Source of the DNA: Gammaproteobacteria bacterium
Lineage (GTDB): Bacteria > Pseudomonadota > Gammaproteobacteria > SZUA-140
Reading direction: 5' to 3'
Length of the DNA stretch: 64,000 bases
Assembly (NCBI GenBank): GCA_016716465.1
Contig: JADJWH010000005.1
Span: 186,001 to 250,000, forward strand
The notes beneath the pieces are model-generated. The model worked only from the letters and a program-made list of their open reading frames with translations, was not told the origin of the DNA and did no database searches. Below are positions 16,948-25,841 of the stretch, piece by piece; within the stretch, counting starts at the first letter, position 1, and each line of letters begins with the position of its first letter. Made by a program: the position numbers and the translations under genes.

Positions 16948-17550
16948 ATGAGCGGAATATTTTCATCCCTTGCGCGTACGGCGGTCGTGGTGATGCTGTT
17001 GGCCGGGAGTGCGGCCGTGTCTGCGCAGACCCTCGATCTCAACATCAGCAATGACAGTGCGCAGTTTCGGTATATCGTTCAGGATCGTGACAGCAGCGGG
17101 TTTGGAAACAAGCAGGTCGACCTGGGATTGGTATACACCACCGATGATGTTATCGTCGGTATGTTCGGGGCGCAGCTGGTGGCGGAGGCGGGCAGCCGCA
17201 CGCCGGGTCTGGATGCGGGGCTGGGCTTGAAGCTTTTCGGCGCCAATGCCAGCCCGGACAGCCTGGATGAGGATGTCAGCCTGTTCGCGCTGACGCTGGG
17301 CGGGCAGCTGCATTTCGTGCCGCCGCCGTGGCCGCGTATCGGTGTCTCCCTGCAGGGATTCTTCTCCCCGGACGTGGTTACCTTCGGCGATGCGGACAAA
17401 TTCGCCTATCTCAGCGGCGCGCTGGAGTATCGCGTGCTTCCCCAGGCCATGGTGTACCTGGGATACCGCAAGATGCGTGCCGGACTCGAGGATGGCGGCA
17501 ACGTGACGCTGGAGAGCGGCGGTCACCTCGGTTTTCAGCTCCAGTTCTGA
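16948..17550 (+). CDS. yfaZ: YfaZ-family outer membrane protein
   Basis: This 200-residue protein has a clear signal peptide (residues 1-26, ending SAAVSAQ) and alternating hydrophobic strands ending in a C-terminal Phe (LGFQLQF), the usual outer-membrane beta-barrel signature. The layout and segments such as YRYGLGYRKM-like VYLGYRKMRAG resemble the YfaZ family, whose function is unknown. It appears to be a single-gene transcript with its own promoter and leader hairpin. Confidence 0.75.
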   Translation: MSGIFSSLARTAVVVMLLAGSAAVSAQTLDLNISNDSAQFRYIVQDRDSSGFGNKQVDLGLVYTTDDVIVGMFGAQLVAEAGSRTPGLDAGLGLKLFGANASPDSLDEDVSLFALTLGGQLHFVPPPWPRIGVSLQGFFSPDVVTFGDADKFAYLSGALEYRVLPQAMVYLGYRKMRAGLEDGGNVTLESGGHLGFQLQF

Positions 17551-17590
17551 ACCGGGTGTGAATTCATAATTCTGCGACGGGTGGGGCGGG

Positions 17591-17926
17591 ATGCGCATCA
17601 ATCCGCTGGGATCATCGGTTGCCGTGGCGCCGGCGGGCGGACGCCGGCCGGCCAATGATCTCCATCCGCATCATGAGACACTGAGTTCCGGAGGGATGCC
17701 TGTGGAACGGGTGATCGAAGGCGAACTGCTCAACAAACGCCCCGTGCCGACCGCGGGTGACGTAGCCCGTCTCTGGCCGTTCGGCGCCGAACGCGCGGGC
17801 GGCGCCCCGGGGGTTGGTGATCTGTACGCCACTCGCGCGAGCGCGGCCATCAGTCGCTACCTCGATACCGCCTTCATGAGCGCGGCCCGCGCCGAAGCCC
17901 GCGCCGCACTCGATCTGTACGCCTGA
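17591..17926 (+). CDS. Small conserved-looking protein of unknown function
   Basis: This is a 111-residue frame preceded by a G-rich stretch (GGGTGGGGCGGG) that could act as ribosome site. It has no signal peptide or membrane segment. The N-terminal half looks disordered and basic; the middle contains VERVIEGELLNKR and the C-terminal third looks helical (RASAAISRYLDTAFMSAARAEA). I do not recognise a family. It lies alone between the YfaZ-like gene and the Nudix-ThiE fusion on the same strand. Coding status is likely but not certain. Confidence 0.55.
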   Translation: MRINPLGSSVAVAPAGGRRPANDLHPHHETLSSGGMPVERVIEGELLNKRPVPTAGDVARLWPFGAERAGGAPGVGDLYATRASAAISRYLDTAFMSAARAEARAALDLYA

Positions 17927-17967
17927 GAACAGCTCGACACCCGCTTTCTTCCGCCGCGGTACCGTAT

Positions 17968-18981
17968 ATGCTTGACTCCACAGAATCCACCGCCGGGCGC
18001 GTCGTGGTCCACGTCGCCGTGGGCGTCATCTCGAATGCCGCCGGCGAGGTGCTCGTGAGCCTGCGGCCGAATCATGTGGACCAGGGCGGGTGCTGGGAAT
18101 TTCCCGGTGGCAAGGTCGAGACGGGGGAAGGCGCGCGGCAGGCGCTGGCGCGTGAGATTGAGGAGGAAGTGGGCTTGCGGATCGAGTCCGCGCATCCGTT
18201 GATCCGTCTGCGCCATGAATACCCAACCCGCTCCGTGCTGCTCGATGTGTGGCGGGTCGGCGCCTATCATGGCGAGGCACACGGACGCGAAGGCCAGCGC
18301 CTGGCCTGGCGCGCGCCGCAGACGCTGGATCCGGCGGACTTTCCGGCGGCCAATCCGCCGATCATCACCGCGGCGCGGTTGCCGCCCCTGTATCTGATCA
18401 CACCGGAACCCGCACCGGGCTGTGATGGCTTTCTCGCCCGGCTGGAATGCCTGCTCGACGCCGGAATCCGTCTGGTGCAGCTACGCGCGAAGTCTCTCGG
18501 CGCGGCGGAATTTCGCGGCCTCGCGCGAGAGGCCATCGCGGTGTGCCGAACCCGCGGGGCGCAAATCCTGCTCAATGCGGACCCTGAACTGAGTCTGTCG
18601 CTGGACGCGGACGGCGTGCACCTGAGCGGTGAGCGCCTGGCCCGGTTGTCGGCGCGCCCGCTACCGGCCGGCAAATGGGTCGCGGCGTCCTGTCACGATC
18701 GTCATCAGATCGAACGGGCCGGACGCCTCGGCGTCGACTTCATTGTGGTGTCGCCGGTACGCCCGACCCAAAGTCATCCCGGAATGACTCCGCTGGGATG
18801 GGGCGGCGTGCGGGAATTGCTGGACCCGGCCGTGATACCGGCGTATGCCTTGGGCGGCCTCGGACCCACGGATCTGGAGTCCGCCTGGGAAGCGGGTGCC
18901 CAGGGGGTGGCCGCGATACGCGCGCTGTGGGAGGCCGCGGGCGACCTCGCCCCGATCCGTGCCACCGCCGAGCTGGGCTGA
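17968..18981 (+). CDS. mutT: Nudix hydrolase fused to ThiE-like domain (MutT family)
   Basis: This 337-residue protein has two domains. Residues 10-135 form a MutT-like Nudix domain with the box GGKVETGEG...REIEEEVGL, expected to hydrolyse oxidised dGTP. Residues 145-330 resemble thiamine phosphate synthase: YLITPEP, LVQLRAKSL, LLNADPELSLSLDADGVHL, HDRHQIERA, DFIVVSPVRPTQSHPG and YALGGL. The same fusion occurs in Pseudomonas-type MutT. Whether the second domain is catalytic is unclear; it lacks some pyrophosphate-binding features of true ThiE as far as I can judge. Convergent yacG follows directly. Confidence 0.85.
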   Translation: MLDSTESTAGRVVVHVAVGVISNAAGEVLVSLRPNHVDQGGCWEFPGGKVETGEGARQALAREIEEEVGLRIESAHPLIRLRHEYPTRSVLLDVWRVGAYHGEAHGREGQRLAWRAPQTLDPADFPAANPPIITAARLPPLYLITPEPAPGCDGFLARLECLLDAGIRLVQLRAKSLGAAEFRGLAREAIAVCRTRGAQILLNADPELSLSLDADGVHLSGERLARLSARPLPAGKWVAASCHDRHQIERAGRLGVDFIVVSPVRPTQSHPGMTPLGWGGVRELLDPAVIPAYALGGLGPTDLESAWEAGAQGVAAIRALWEAAGDLAPIRATAELG

Positions 18982-18987
18982 CTCAGG

Positions 18988-19191
18988 TCAGTTCGGCGGA
19001 TCCGCCGCCACGAGTTCGGATTCGTCTCGTTCGTCCGCGGGCGGGCCGGCCTGACCGGCGATGCGATATTCCTCGCTCGCCCAGGCCCCGAGATCGATCA
19101 GGCGGCAACGCTCGCTGCAGAACGGGCGTTGCGGCCAGCGGGCCGACCATTCGATCTCCCGCTGACAGGACGGGCAGGACACCGTCCTCAT
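18988..19191 (-). CDS. yacG: DNA gyrase inhibitor YacG
   Basis: YacG is a small zinc protein that binds the GyrB C-terminal region and blocks DNA binding by gyrase. The 67-residue sequence has zinc ligands Cys6, Cys9, Cys25 and Cys29 (CPSCQ and FCSERCR) and the conserved RLIDLGAWASEEYRI segment, followed by an acidic tail. Its start overlaps the zapD stop by 4 bases. Confidence 0.93.
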   Translation of the reverse strand: MRTVSCPSCQREIEWSARWPQRPFCSERCRLIDLGAWASEEYRIAGQAGPPADERDESELVAADPPN

Positions 19192-19952
19192 ATCGCGCAG
19201 CAGTTCAGCCTGAAGGGGATGTCGCGCTGGCTCTGGGATGGCCGTCCGAAGTCGCGCATCTCCATGAACCGGACGGTGAAACGGTGCTTGCCCCCGCTGA
19301 TCTCGGCGAAGCAGTCGAGGTCGACGGGGAGGCTGACGCGGATGAGCTGGTACGGTGTCGTAGTGTCGAGCGATTGCTGATAGAAGCCGGCGTTCGCCGT
19401 TTCCTGCGTGGCAGGGGCGCTTTCACGCACGAGTCTCAGAATAAGATCGATCGCAGTGCGAAAGGTATCGAAGGCTGACAGCCAGCGGCGCAATTGCGTG
19501 TCCCGCTCCTCGGCTTCGTGTTTCAACCAGAAATGATAGACCGGCAGGTCGAAGTCGCAGGTCCCGCCCGGGATGCTGCTGCGCTGCTTGATGGCGGTGA
19601 GGAACTCGTTGTCCTTCAGCTCCTGTCCGACCTGTCCCTGGTAGCTGTGCAGGCGGTCGACCAGCAGGTCGATCTTGTCCAGGATCGCGTTGAGTTTTGA
19701 GCCATCGACGTCAGGGTTGGCTTCCAGGCGCGATAGGGTGGCGGTCAGCCGCTCCAGTTCCTTGATGACTTCGGTCTTGAGGTCGGTGCGGCCGAAAACA
19801 TTGAGGATCTCGATCAGATTGGTCAGGCTGGCGCGCGTATCCCAGGATGAACGATGCTGCAGGCCGTGGTTTGCCTGCTGAAACAGGAATTCGAGCCGCA
19901 GAAAGGTTCGGATTCTCTCGTTCAGGGGTTGTTCGTAAGTGATGATGTTCAT
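19188..19952 (-). CDS. zapD: Cell division protein ZapD
   Basis: ZapD (YacF) bundles FtsZ filaments at mid-cell. The open frame is longer, but the ATG at 19952 (MNIITYEQPLNERIRTFLRL) matches the usual family start and gives 254 residues. The protein is mostly alpha-helical with conserved FQQANHGLQHRSSWDTRASL and SIPGGTCDFDLPVYHFWL segments. The ribosome site is weak. It lies between coaE and yacG, the standard arrangement. Confidence 0.92.
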   Translation of the reverse strand: MNIITYEQPLNERIRTFLRLEFLFQQANHGLQHRSSWDTRASLTNLIEILNVFGRTDLKTEVIKELERLTATLSRLEANPDVDGSKLNAILDKIDLLVDRLHSYQGQVGQELKDNEFLTAIKQRSSIPGGTCDFDLPVYHFWLKHEAEERDTQLRRWLSAFDTFRTAIDLILRLVRESAPATQETANAGFYQQSLDTTTPYQLIRVSLPVDLDCFAEISGGKHRFTVRFMEMRDFGRPSQSQRDIPFRLNCCAI

Positions 19953-20077
19953 CGCTGCCGATGTCGGGCGCTGCCTCGTGACGGATACGCCCGGGCATGG
20001 CGCCGGGTTCGCGGGCGTAATCCGGCACATTCTCCATAACGGCGGGGTGGATAGCAAATCATCGTGCGCGAGCGCGC

Positions 20078-20683
20078 TCAATTCGGCGCGGCATCCGCCA
20101 GATCGAGATAGCCGCGATGGAGTGTCGCTATCGAGCGACGGAGTGAGTCCAGATCGCCGTCATTGACGATGACGTCGTCGGCCGCCCGCAGGCGCTGTTC
20201 GCGCGAGGCCTGAGCCCGCAGCGCGCCCTCGATTTCTTCCATGGGCCAGCCATCGCGCCGCGCGATGCGTTCACGCTGCAGCTCGGACGGGCAATCGACC
20301 ACCAGAACGCGGTCGACCAGGTCGCTCTGTCCGGTTTCGACCAGGAGCGGGATGGAGACGATGCAGTAGGGGGCATCCAGTTGCCGTATCCGCGCCAGGA
20401 TCCCAGTACGGATGCGGGGGTGCAGGATCGCCTCGAGCCGGCGCCGTTCCCCGGGGTCAGTAAAGATCCGCTGGCGCAGGCGGGCGCGGTCCAGGCCGCC
20501 GTGACCATCGAGGATCCCGGACCCGAAACAGGCGACGATTTCCTTCAGCGCGTCCCGGCCGGGGGCCACCAGATCGCGGGCGATCTCGTCCGCATCTATT
20601 AATGGGACGCCCAGTGCCGCGAAACCGTTCGCCACGGTGGTCTTACCACTGCCGATCCCGCCAGTCAGGCCGACGACGAGCAT
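20078..20683 (-). CDS. coaE: Dephospho-CoA kinase
   Basis: CoaE phosphorylates the 3'-hydroxyl of dephospho-CoA, the last step of coenzyme A synthesis. The 201-residue protein has P-loop GGIGSGKT (residues 9-16), the DADEIARDLV motif, HPRI and the lid region RIARRDGW. It lies downstream of pilD on the same strand, as in Pseudomonas, with a gap of about 120 bases in which I see no further feature. Confidence 0.95.
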   Translation of the reverse strand: MLVVGLTGGIGSGKTTVANGFAALGVPLIDADEIARDLVAPGRDALKEIVACFGSGILDGHGGLDRARLRQRIFTDPGERRRLEAILHPRIRTGILARIRQLDAPYCIVSIPLLVETGQSDLVDRVLVVDCPSELQRERIARRDGWPMEEIEGALRAQASREQRLRAADDVIVNDGDLDSLRRSIATLHRGYLDLADAAPN

Positions 20684-20802
20684 GAGGGAATTGCCATGGT
20701 CATAGCGGGGATCATACGTTGGGAGAGGTTAATAAAGCGGGGGTGAAATCCCAGGAAACCCATGGCCTGGGGCCGCTGCTCCAAGTCCTGATGGAATTAT
20801 TT

Positions 20803-21684
20803 TTAGCCGATGCCCATCCATCCCCAGTACGCCTCCATGAGATCGTGTCCCCACAGCAGGGTGATCCAGCCGGCCGTGGCGAGGTAGGGACCGAAGGGTA
20901 TGGGGATGTTGCGGTCACGTCCGCGCAGCAGCACCAGCGTGATGCCGACGACGGCGCCGACCAGCGAGGACAGCAGCACGATCGGCAGCAGATAGGTCCA
21001 GCCCAGCCAGGCCCCGAGCATGGCGAGCAACTTGAAGTCACCGTATCCCATGCCTTCCTTACCGGTGAGCAGCTTGAAGAGCCAGTAGACGGACCACAGG
21101 CTGAGGTAACCGGCGAGCGCCCCGATGATGGCGCCGTGGCTGTCGGTGAAGAGATTGAACAGGCTGACAAGCAGGCCAAGCCACAACAGCGGCAGCGTGA
21201 TGCCGTCAGGCAGCAGGTGGTGGTCGAAATCGATGACGCTGAGGGCGATCAGGGACCAGGTCAGGACAAGCGCGCCTGCGGTCTCCCAGGAAACTCCGAA
21301 CCGCCAGGCGACGACCATGGAAAGTATGGCGGTCGCGGCTTCGATCACGGGGTAGCGCGCCGGGATGTGCGTGCCACAGGCGGAGCAGCGCCCGCGTAAC
21401 ATCAGATAACTCAGGATCGGGATGTTTTCGAGCGCCGTGATGGCGTGACCGCAGTGCGGGCAGCGCGAACGCGGGGCCGCGAGATTGAAACGCTTGGTCT
21501 CGTCTGTCGCGGCCTTCTGTAAGTCTTCGAGGTATTCCGCGCATTGCGCGCGCCACTGGCGTTCCATCATCACCGGCAGGCGCAGGATCACCACATTGAG
21601 AAAACTGCCGATCATCAGGCTGAACAGGCCGACGACAGTTATGAAAAACGCGGGGCTTTCCTTGAATATCGCGACAAGTTCCAT
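20803..21684 (-). CDS. pilD: Prepilin peptidase / N-methyltransferase PilD
   Basis: PilD is an inner-membrane aspartyl protease that cleaves the leader from type IV prepilins and type II pseudopilins and N-methylates the new N-terminus. The 293-residue protein has several membrane helices, a cytoplasmic zinc loop with Cys75, Cys78, Cys100 and Cys103, and the predicted catalytic pair Asp152 (IDFDHHLLPD) and Asp216 (GMGYGDFK). Substrates in this window are PilA, PilE, FimT, PilV, PilW and PilX. It is separated from pilC by 96 bases containing a palindromic repeat. Confidence 0.96.
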   Translation of the reverse strand: MELVAIFKESPAFFITVVGLFSLMIGSFLNVVILRLPVMMERQWRAQCAEYLEDLQKAATDETKRFNLAAPRSRCPHCGHAITALENIPILSYLMLRGRCSACGTHIPARYPVIEAATAILSMVVAWRFGVSWETAGALVLTWSLIALSVIDFDHHLLPDGITLPLLWLGLLVSLFNLFTDSHGAIIGALAGYLSLWSVYWLFKLLTGKEGMGYGDFKLLAMLGAWLGWTYLLPIVLLSSLVGAVVGITLVLLRGRDRNIPIPFGPYLATAGWITLLWGHDLMEAYWGWMGIG

Positions 21685-21720
21685 CTTGAGCTCATGCAGG
21701 AGCAGTTTTCACCTGGGCAT

Positions 21721-21745
21721 GGGGGCAGATTTGAAATCTGTCCCC
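21721..21745. repeat. 25-bp palindromic repeat, copy 1
   Basis: GGGGGCAGATTT-G-AAATCTGTCCCC is a near-perfect inverted repeat with one mismatch. Related copies lie at 25747-25768, 25803-25827 and 46193-46217. This copy sits between pilC and pilD. Confidence 0.75.
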
Positions 21746-21780
21746 TACACTGATACGGAGAGTAATCCGCCCCGGCAGGG

Positions 21781-23004
21781 TTAAACCACCTGGCCCATCT
21801 TGAAGATCGGCAGATACATTGCCACGACCAGGCCGCCGATCACAACACCCAGGAAGGCCATGATCATCGGTTCGAGCAGGCTGCTGAGTCCGTCGACGGC
21901 GTCGTCGACCTCCTGCTCGTAAAAATCGGCCACCTTGCTGAGCATGGCATCGATCGAGCCGGCCTCCTCGCCGATCGCGACCATCTGCACCACCATGTTG
22001 GGGAACAGCTCGGTTTGCTTCATGCTCTGGTTGAGCGGCGAACCGGTGGCAATCTCGTCGCGGATGCGCAGGATGCCCTCGGAGTAGACGATGTTGCCCG
22101 AGGCGCCGGCCACGGTTCCCATCGCCTCCACCAGTGGCACACCGGCGGCGAACATGGTCGACAGCGTGCGGGCGAAGCGGGCGATGGCGGCCTTGGTCAG
22201 CAGGTCGCCGAACACCGGCAGCTTGAGGACCAGGCGGTCGAGCGTGTGCTGGAACTTGCGCGAACGCTTCTTTGCCTCGATGAAGGCATAAATCGCACCG
22301 CCGATCCCGCCGAAGATCGCCCACCACCAGTTCTGGAACAGGATGGACAGGTTGACCACGAACATGGTCATCGCCGGCAGGTCGGCGCCGAAGTTGGAAA
22401 ACATGTCCTGGAACTGCGGGATTACGAACAGCAGCAGGATGGTCGTGACGATGAAGGCCACCACGATCACGGCGAGGGGATAGAACATCGCCTTCTTGAT
22501 CTTGCTCTTCATCGCCTCGGTCTTCTCCTTGTAGGTGGCGATCTTGTCGAGCAGTGTCTCCAGGATACCCGCCTGTTCGCCGGCATTGACCAGGTTGCAG
22601 TAGAGGTCGTCGAACTGCAGCGGACGCTTGCCGAGTGCGTCCGCGAGCGGGTTGCCCGCTTCCACGTCGGCCTTGATGCCCAGGATCAGCTCGGCCATGG
22701 CCGGGTTCTCGTGGCCGCGCCCGATGATATCGAAGGATTGTACCAGCGGCACGCCCGAGGACATCATGGTCGCCATTTGGCGACTGAAGATCGCGATATC
22801 GCCCTGGCTGATCTTCTTCTTGCGCTTGCCGCTGAATAACGCCTGTGCCTTCTTTTTCACCCGGGTCGGGTTGATGCCCTGGCGCCGCAGCTCGGCCTTG
22901 GCCAGCGACAGGCTCGCGCTGCGGGTCTCGCCGCGCACCTTGTTGCCGGACTTGTTGGTGCCTTCCCAGGCGAACAGTGTGAGTTTCTGTGCCTTTTCCG
23001 CCAT
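21781..23004 (-). CDS. pilC: Type IV pilus inner-membrane platform protein PilC
   Basis: PilC is the polytopic GspF-family platform on which the PilB ATPase works to add pilin subunits. The 407-residue protein has two GspF domains, marked by FSRQMATMMSSGVPLVQSF (near residue 70) and FARTLSTMFAAGVPLVEAM (near 275), and membrane helices at about 168-195, 215-240 and 375-400. It starts 4 bases after the pilB stop. Confidence 0.96.
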   Translation of the reverse strand: MAEKAQKLTLFAWEGTNKSGNKVRGETRSASLSLAKAELRRQGINPTRVKKKAQALFSGKRKKKISQGDIAIFSRQMATMMSSGVPLVQSFDIIGRGHENPAMAELILGIKADVEAGNPLADALGKRPLQFDDLYCNLVNAGEQAGILETLLDKIATYKEKTEAMKSKIKKAMFYPLAVIVVAFIVTTILLLFVIPQFQDMFSNFGADLPAMTMFVVNLSILFQNWWWAIFGGIGGAIYAFIEAKKRSRKFQHTLDRLVLKLPVFGDLLTKAAIARFARTLSTMFAAGVPLVEAMGTVAGASGNIVYSEGILRIRDEIATGSPLNQSMKQTELFPNMVVQMVAIGEEAGSIDAMLSKVADFYEQEVDDAVDGLSSLLEPMIMAFLGVVIGGLVVAMYLPIFKMGQVV

Positions 23005-23008
23005 ATGT

Positions 23009-24727
<1,719 letters not shown>

Positions 24728-24808
24728 TATCTACTGATCCATCAAGTCCTTTTAGTGACAGCTAAGGTATCGGCCCGCGGACATCGGAATTTAGTCGAAT
24801 CCTTGGGC

Positions 24809-24824
24809 TGTGATGCGCATCACA
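24809..24824. promoter_or_regulatory. CRP/Vfr-type binding site before pilB
   Basis: TGTGATGCGCATCACA is a perfect 16-bp palindrome and an exact match to the CRP core TGTGA-N6-TCACA. Its centre lies about 89 bases upstream of the pilB ATG. A weak -10-like TACCTT at 24770-24765 (minus strand) would place it near -59, close to class I activation geometry. It is 18 bases downstream of the pilA terminator, so it faces pilB. Confidence 0.65.
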
Positions 24825-24842
24825 CCACAGTTGCCCCTGTAA

Positions 24843-24874
24843 ACAAAAAAGCGAGGCACCCGTAAGGGTGCCTC
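24843..24874 (-). terminator. pilA terminator
   Basis: On the minus strand GAGGCACCC, loop TTAC and GGGTGCCTC form a 9-bp perfect stem followed by CGCTTTTTTG. It lies 26 bases after the pilA stop and should separate highly expressed pilA from pilBCD. Confidence 0.9.
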
Positions 24875-24900
24875 TTCTAAAGGATCAAGCTTGATTCTTA

Positions 24901-25341
24901 TTAGACGCGGCAGTTGGCCGGGACATACTTGTTGTTGGCAGCGTCGTCGACTTCGCACTTCCAGGTGATGGCTTCATCCGGCGGTGTACCAGCAGCAATA
25001 GCCGTGCCCACCGGCGATGCGGGGGTCAGCGTCAGCACGACATCTTTGGCTTCAGGCGTATACGTTACGGTAATGACGCCAGTAGCATCATCAACTTCCA
25101 CAGAATCGACGATATTTGTCGCCGTGTCAAAGCTCCAGCCACGGGTCAGGTCATCGCTGCCCGAGACGGCATTCTCGGCCACAGTGGATTTGGCGGCGGA
25201 AGCTATGGTCAAACCTTCCGAGATCTTCGCGCGCACGGTGTAGTCCTGATACGCCGGGATCGCGACGGCGGCCAGGATGCCGATGATCGCGACGACGATC
25301 ATAAGTTCGATCAGGGTAAAGCCTTGTTGCATCTTCTTCAT
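24901..25341 (-). CDS. pilA: Type IV major pilin PilA
   Basis: This is the structural pilin. The 146-residue prepilin has a seven-residue leader MKKMQQG cleaved before Phe8, with the conserved Glu12 (mature Glu5) and the hydrophobic helix FTLIELMIVVAIIGILAAVAIPAY. The C-terminal disulfide loop is formed by Cys129 and Cys144. Length matches pilins of Pseudomonas and Chromatiales. A good ribosome site (GGAGAGAT) precedes the ATG. Transcription probably starts near 25439 from a sigma-54 promoter; a strong terminator follows. Confidence 0.96.
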   Translation of the reverse strand: MKKMQQGFTLIELMIVVAIIGILAAVAIPAYQDYTVRAKISEGLTIASAAKSTVAENAVSGSDDLTRGWSFDTATNIVDSVEVDDATGVITVTYTPEAKDVVLTLTPASPVGTAIAAGTPPDEAITWKCEVDDAANNKYVPANCRV

Positions 25342-25449
25342 TGGGATCTCTCCTAAAAATGGGGTCGGTGTCTCGCGTCACTGAAAACTATTTATGACTT
25401 TGCTCTTTGGTCCAGGCTCATCGCTATTTGCATGCCTTGCGCAACAGGG

Positions 25450-25465
25450 TGCACGAAGCGTGCCA
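25450..25465 (-). promoter_or_regulatory. pilA sigma-54 promoter
   Basis: On the minus strand TGGCACGCTTCGTGCA matches the RpoN consensus TGGCACG-N4-TTGCA at all but one fixed position, with correct spacing between GG (-24) and GC (-12). The start would be near 25439, about 98 bases before the pilA ATG. The pilS and pilR genes just upstream encode the expected activator system. Confidence 0.85.
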
Positions 25466-25520
25466 ATTCAAAGGCCGTGGGCAAAATCGGGAGGGAGACC
25501 GGTGCAGCAGAGTGGAAATC

Positions 25521-25534
25521 GTGACTGACGTCAC
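25521..25534. promoter_or_regulatory. Candidate PilR enhancer site
   Basis: GTGAC-TGAC-GTCAC is a perfect inverted repeat centred about 88 bases upstream of the predicted pilA start, the usual distance for an NtrC-type activator. It does not clearly match published PilR sites as I remember them, so the assignment rests on position and symmetry. Confidence 0.35.
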
Positions 25535-25625
25535 AAATATTGCCCGCCGCCCCATGCCCGCGCATGGAAAAATCCGTAAGCGGCCGTGCTCCCTCCCTGG
25601 ATTACGGCCGCGGACCTGCGGATCT

Positions 25626-25662
25626 TGAGCAGGTGTTGCTGATTTTCAGCACATTCTGCTCA
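25626..25662. other. Two-tier symmetric hairpin
   Basis: TGAGCAG pairs with CTGCTCA (outer stem) and TGCTGA pairs with TCAGCA (inner stem, loop TTT). The two stems are separated by equal four-base internal loops (GTGT and CATT). No T-tract follows. It lies between pilR and the pilA promoter and could end pilR transcripts or form a DNA cruciform. Confidence 0.5.
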
Positions 25663-25702
25663 GCAAGGGAATACGGATTATTGGTTAAGGATTTGGTGTT
25701 AA

Positions 25703-25730
25703 GGGGTTTGGGGTATTAAGGGTAATGGGG
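25703..25730 (+). other. G-quadruplex-forming motif upstream of pilA
   Basis: Four guanine runs (GGGG, GGGG, GGG, GGGG) are separated by loops of 3, 6 and 4 bases (TTT, TATTAA, TAAT), which meets the usual G3+/N1-7 rule. The surrounding plus strand is strongly G/T-biased, unlike its neighbours. It lies about 240 bases upstream of the pilA sigma-54 promoter, on the strand opposite pilA. Confidence 0.6.
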
Positions 25731-25746
25731 TAAATCGCTGAGGCGA

Positions 25747-25768
25747 GGGGACAGATTTGAAATCTGTC
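25747..25768. repeat. 25-bp palindromic repeat, copy 2 (one arm shortened)
   Basis: GGGGACAGATTT-G-AAATCTGTC matches copy 1, but the right end has diverged (CTACG instead of CCCC). Confidence 0.65.
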
Positions 25769-25802
25769 TACGAGGGATCGGTGTGTCCCCGGGGCGGTGC
25801 CA

Positions 25803-25827
25803 GGGGACGGATTTAAAATCCGTCCCC
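25803..25827. repeat. 25-bp palindromic repeat, copy 3
   Basis: GGGGACGGATTT-A-AAATCCGTCCCC is a perfect inverted repeat. It differs from copy 1 by compensatory changes in both arms (CAG/CTG to CGG/CCG), so the palindrome is kept. It ends 15 bases before the pilR stop. Confidence 0.75.
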
Positions 25828-25841
25828 GATTTCGCTTTTCG

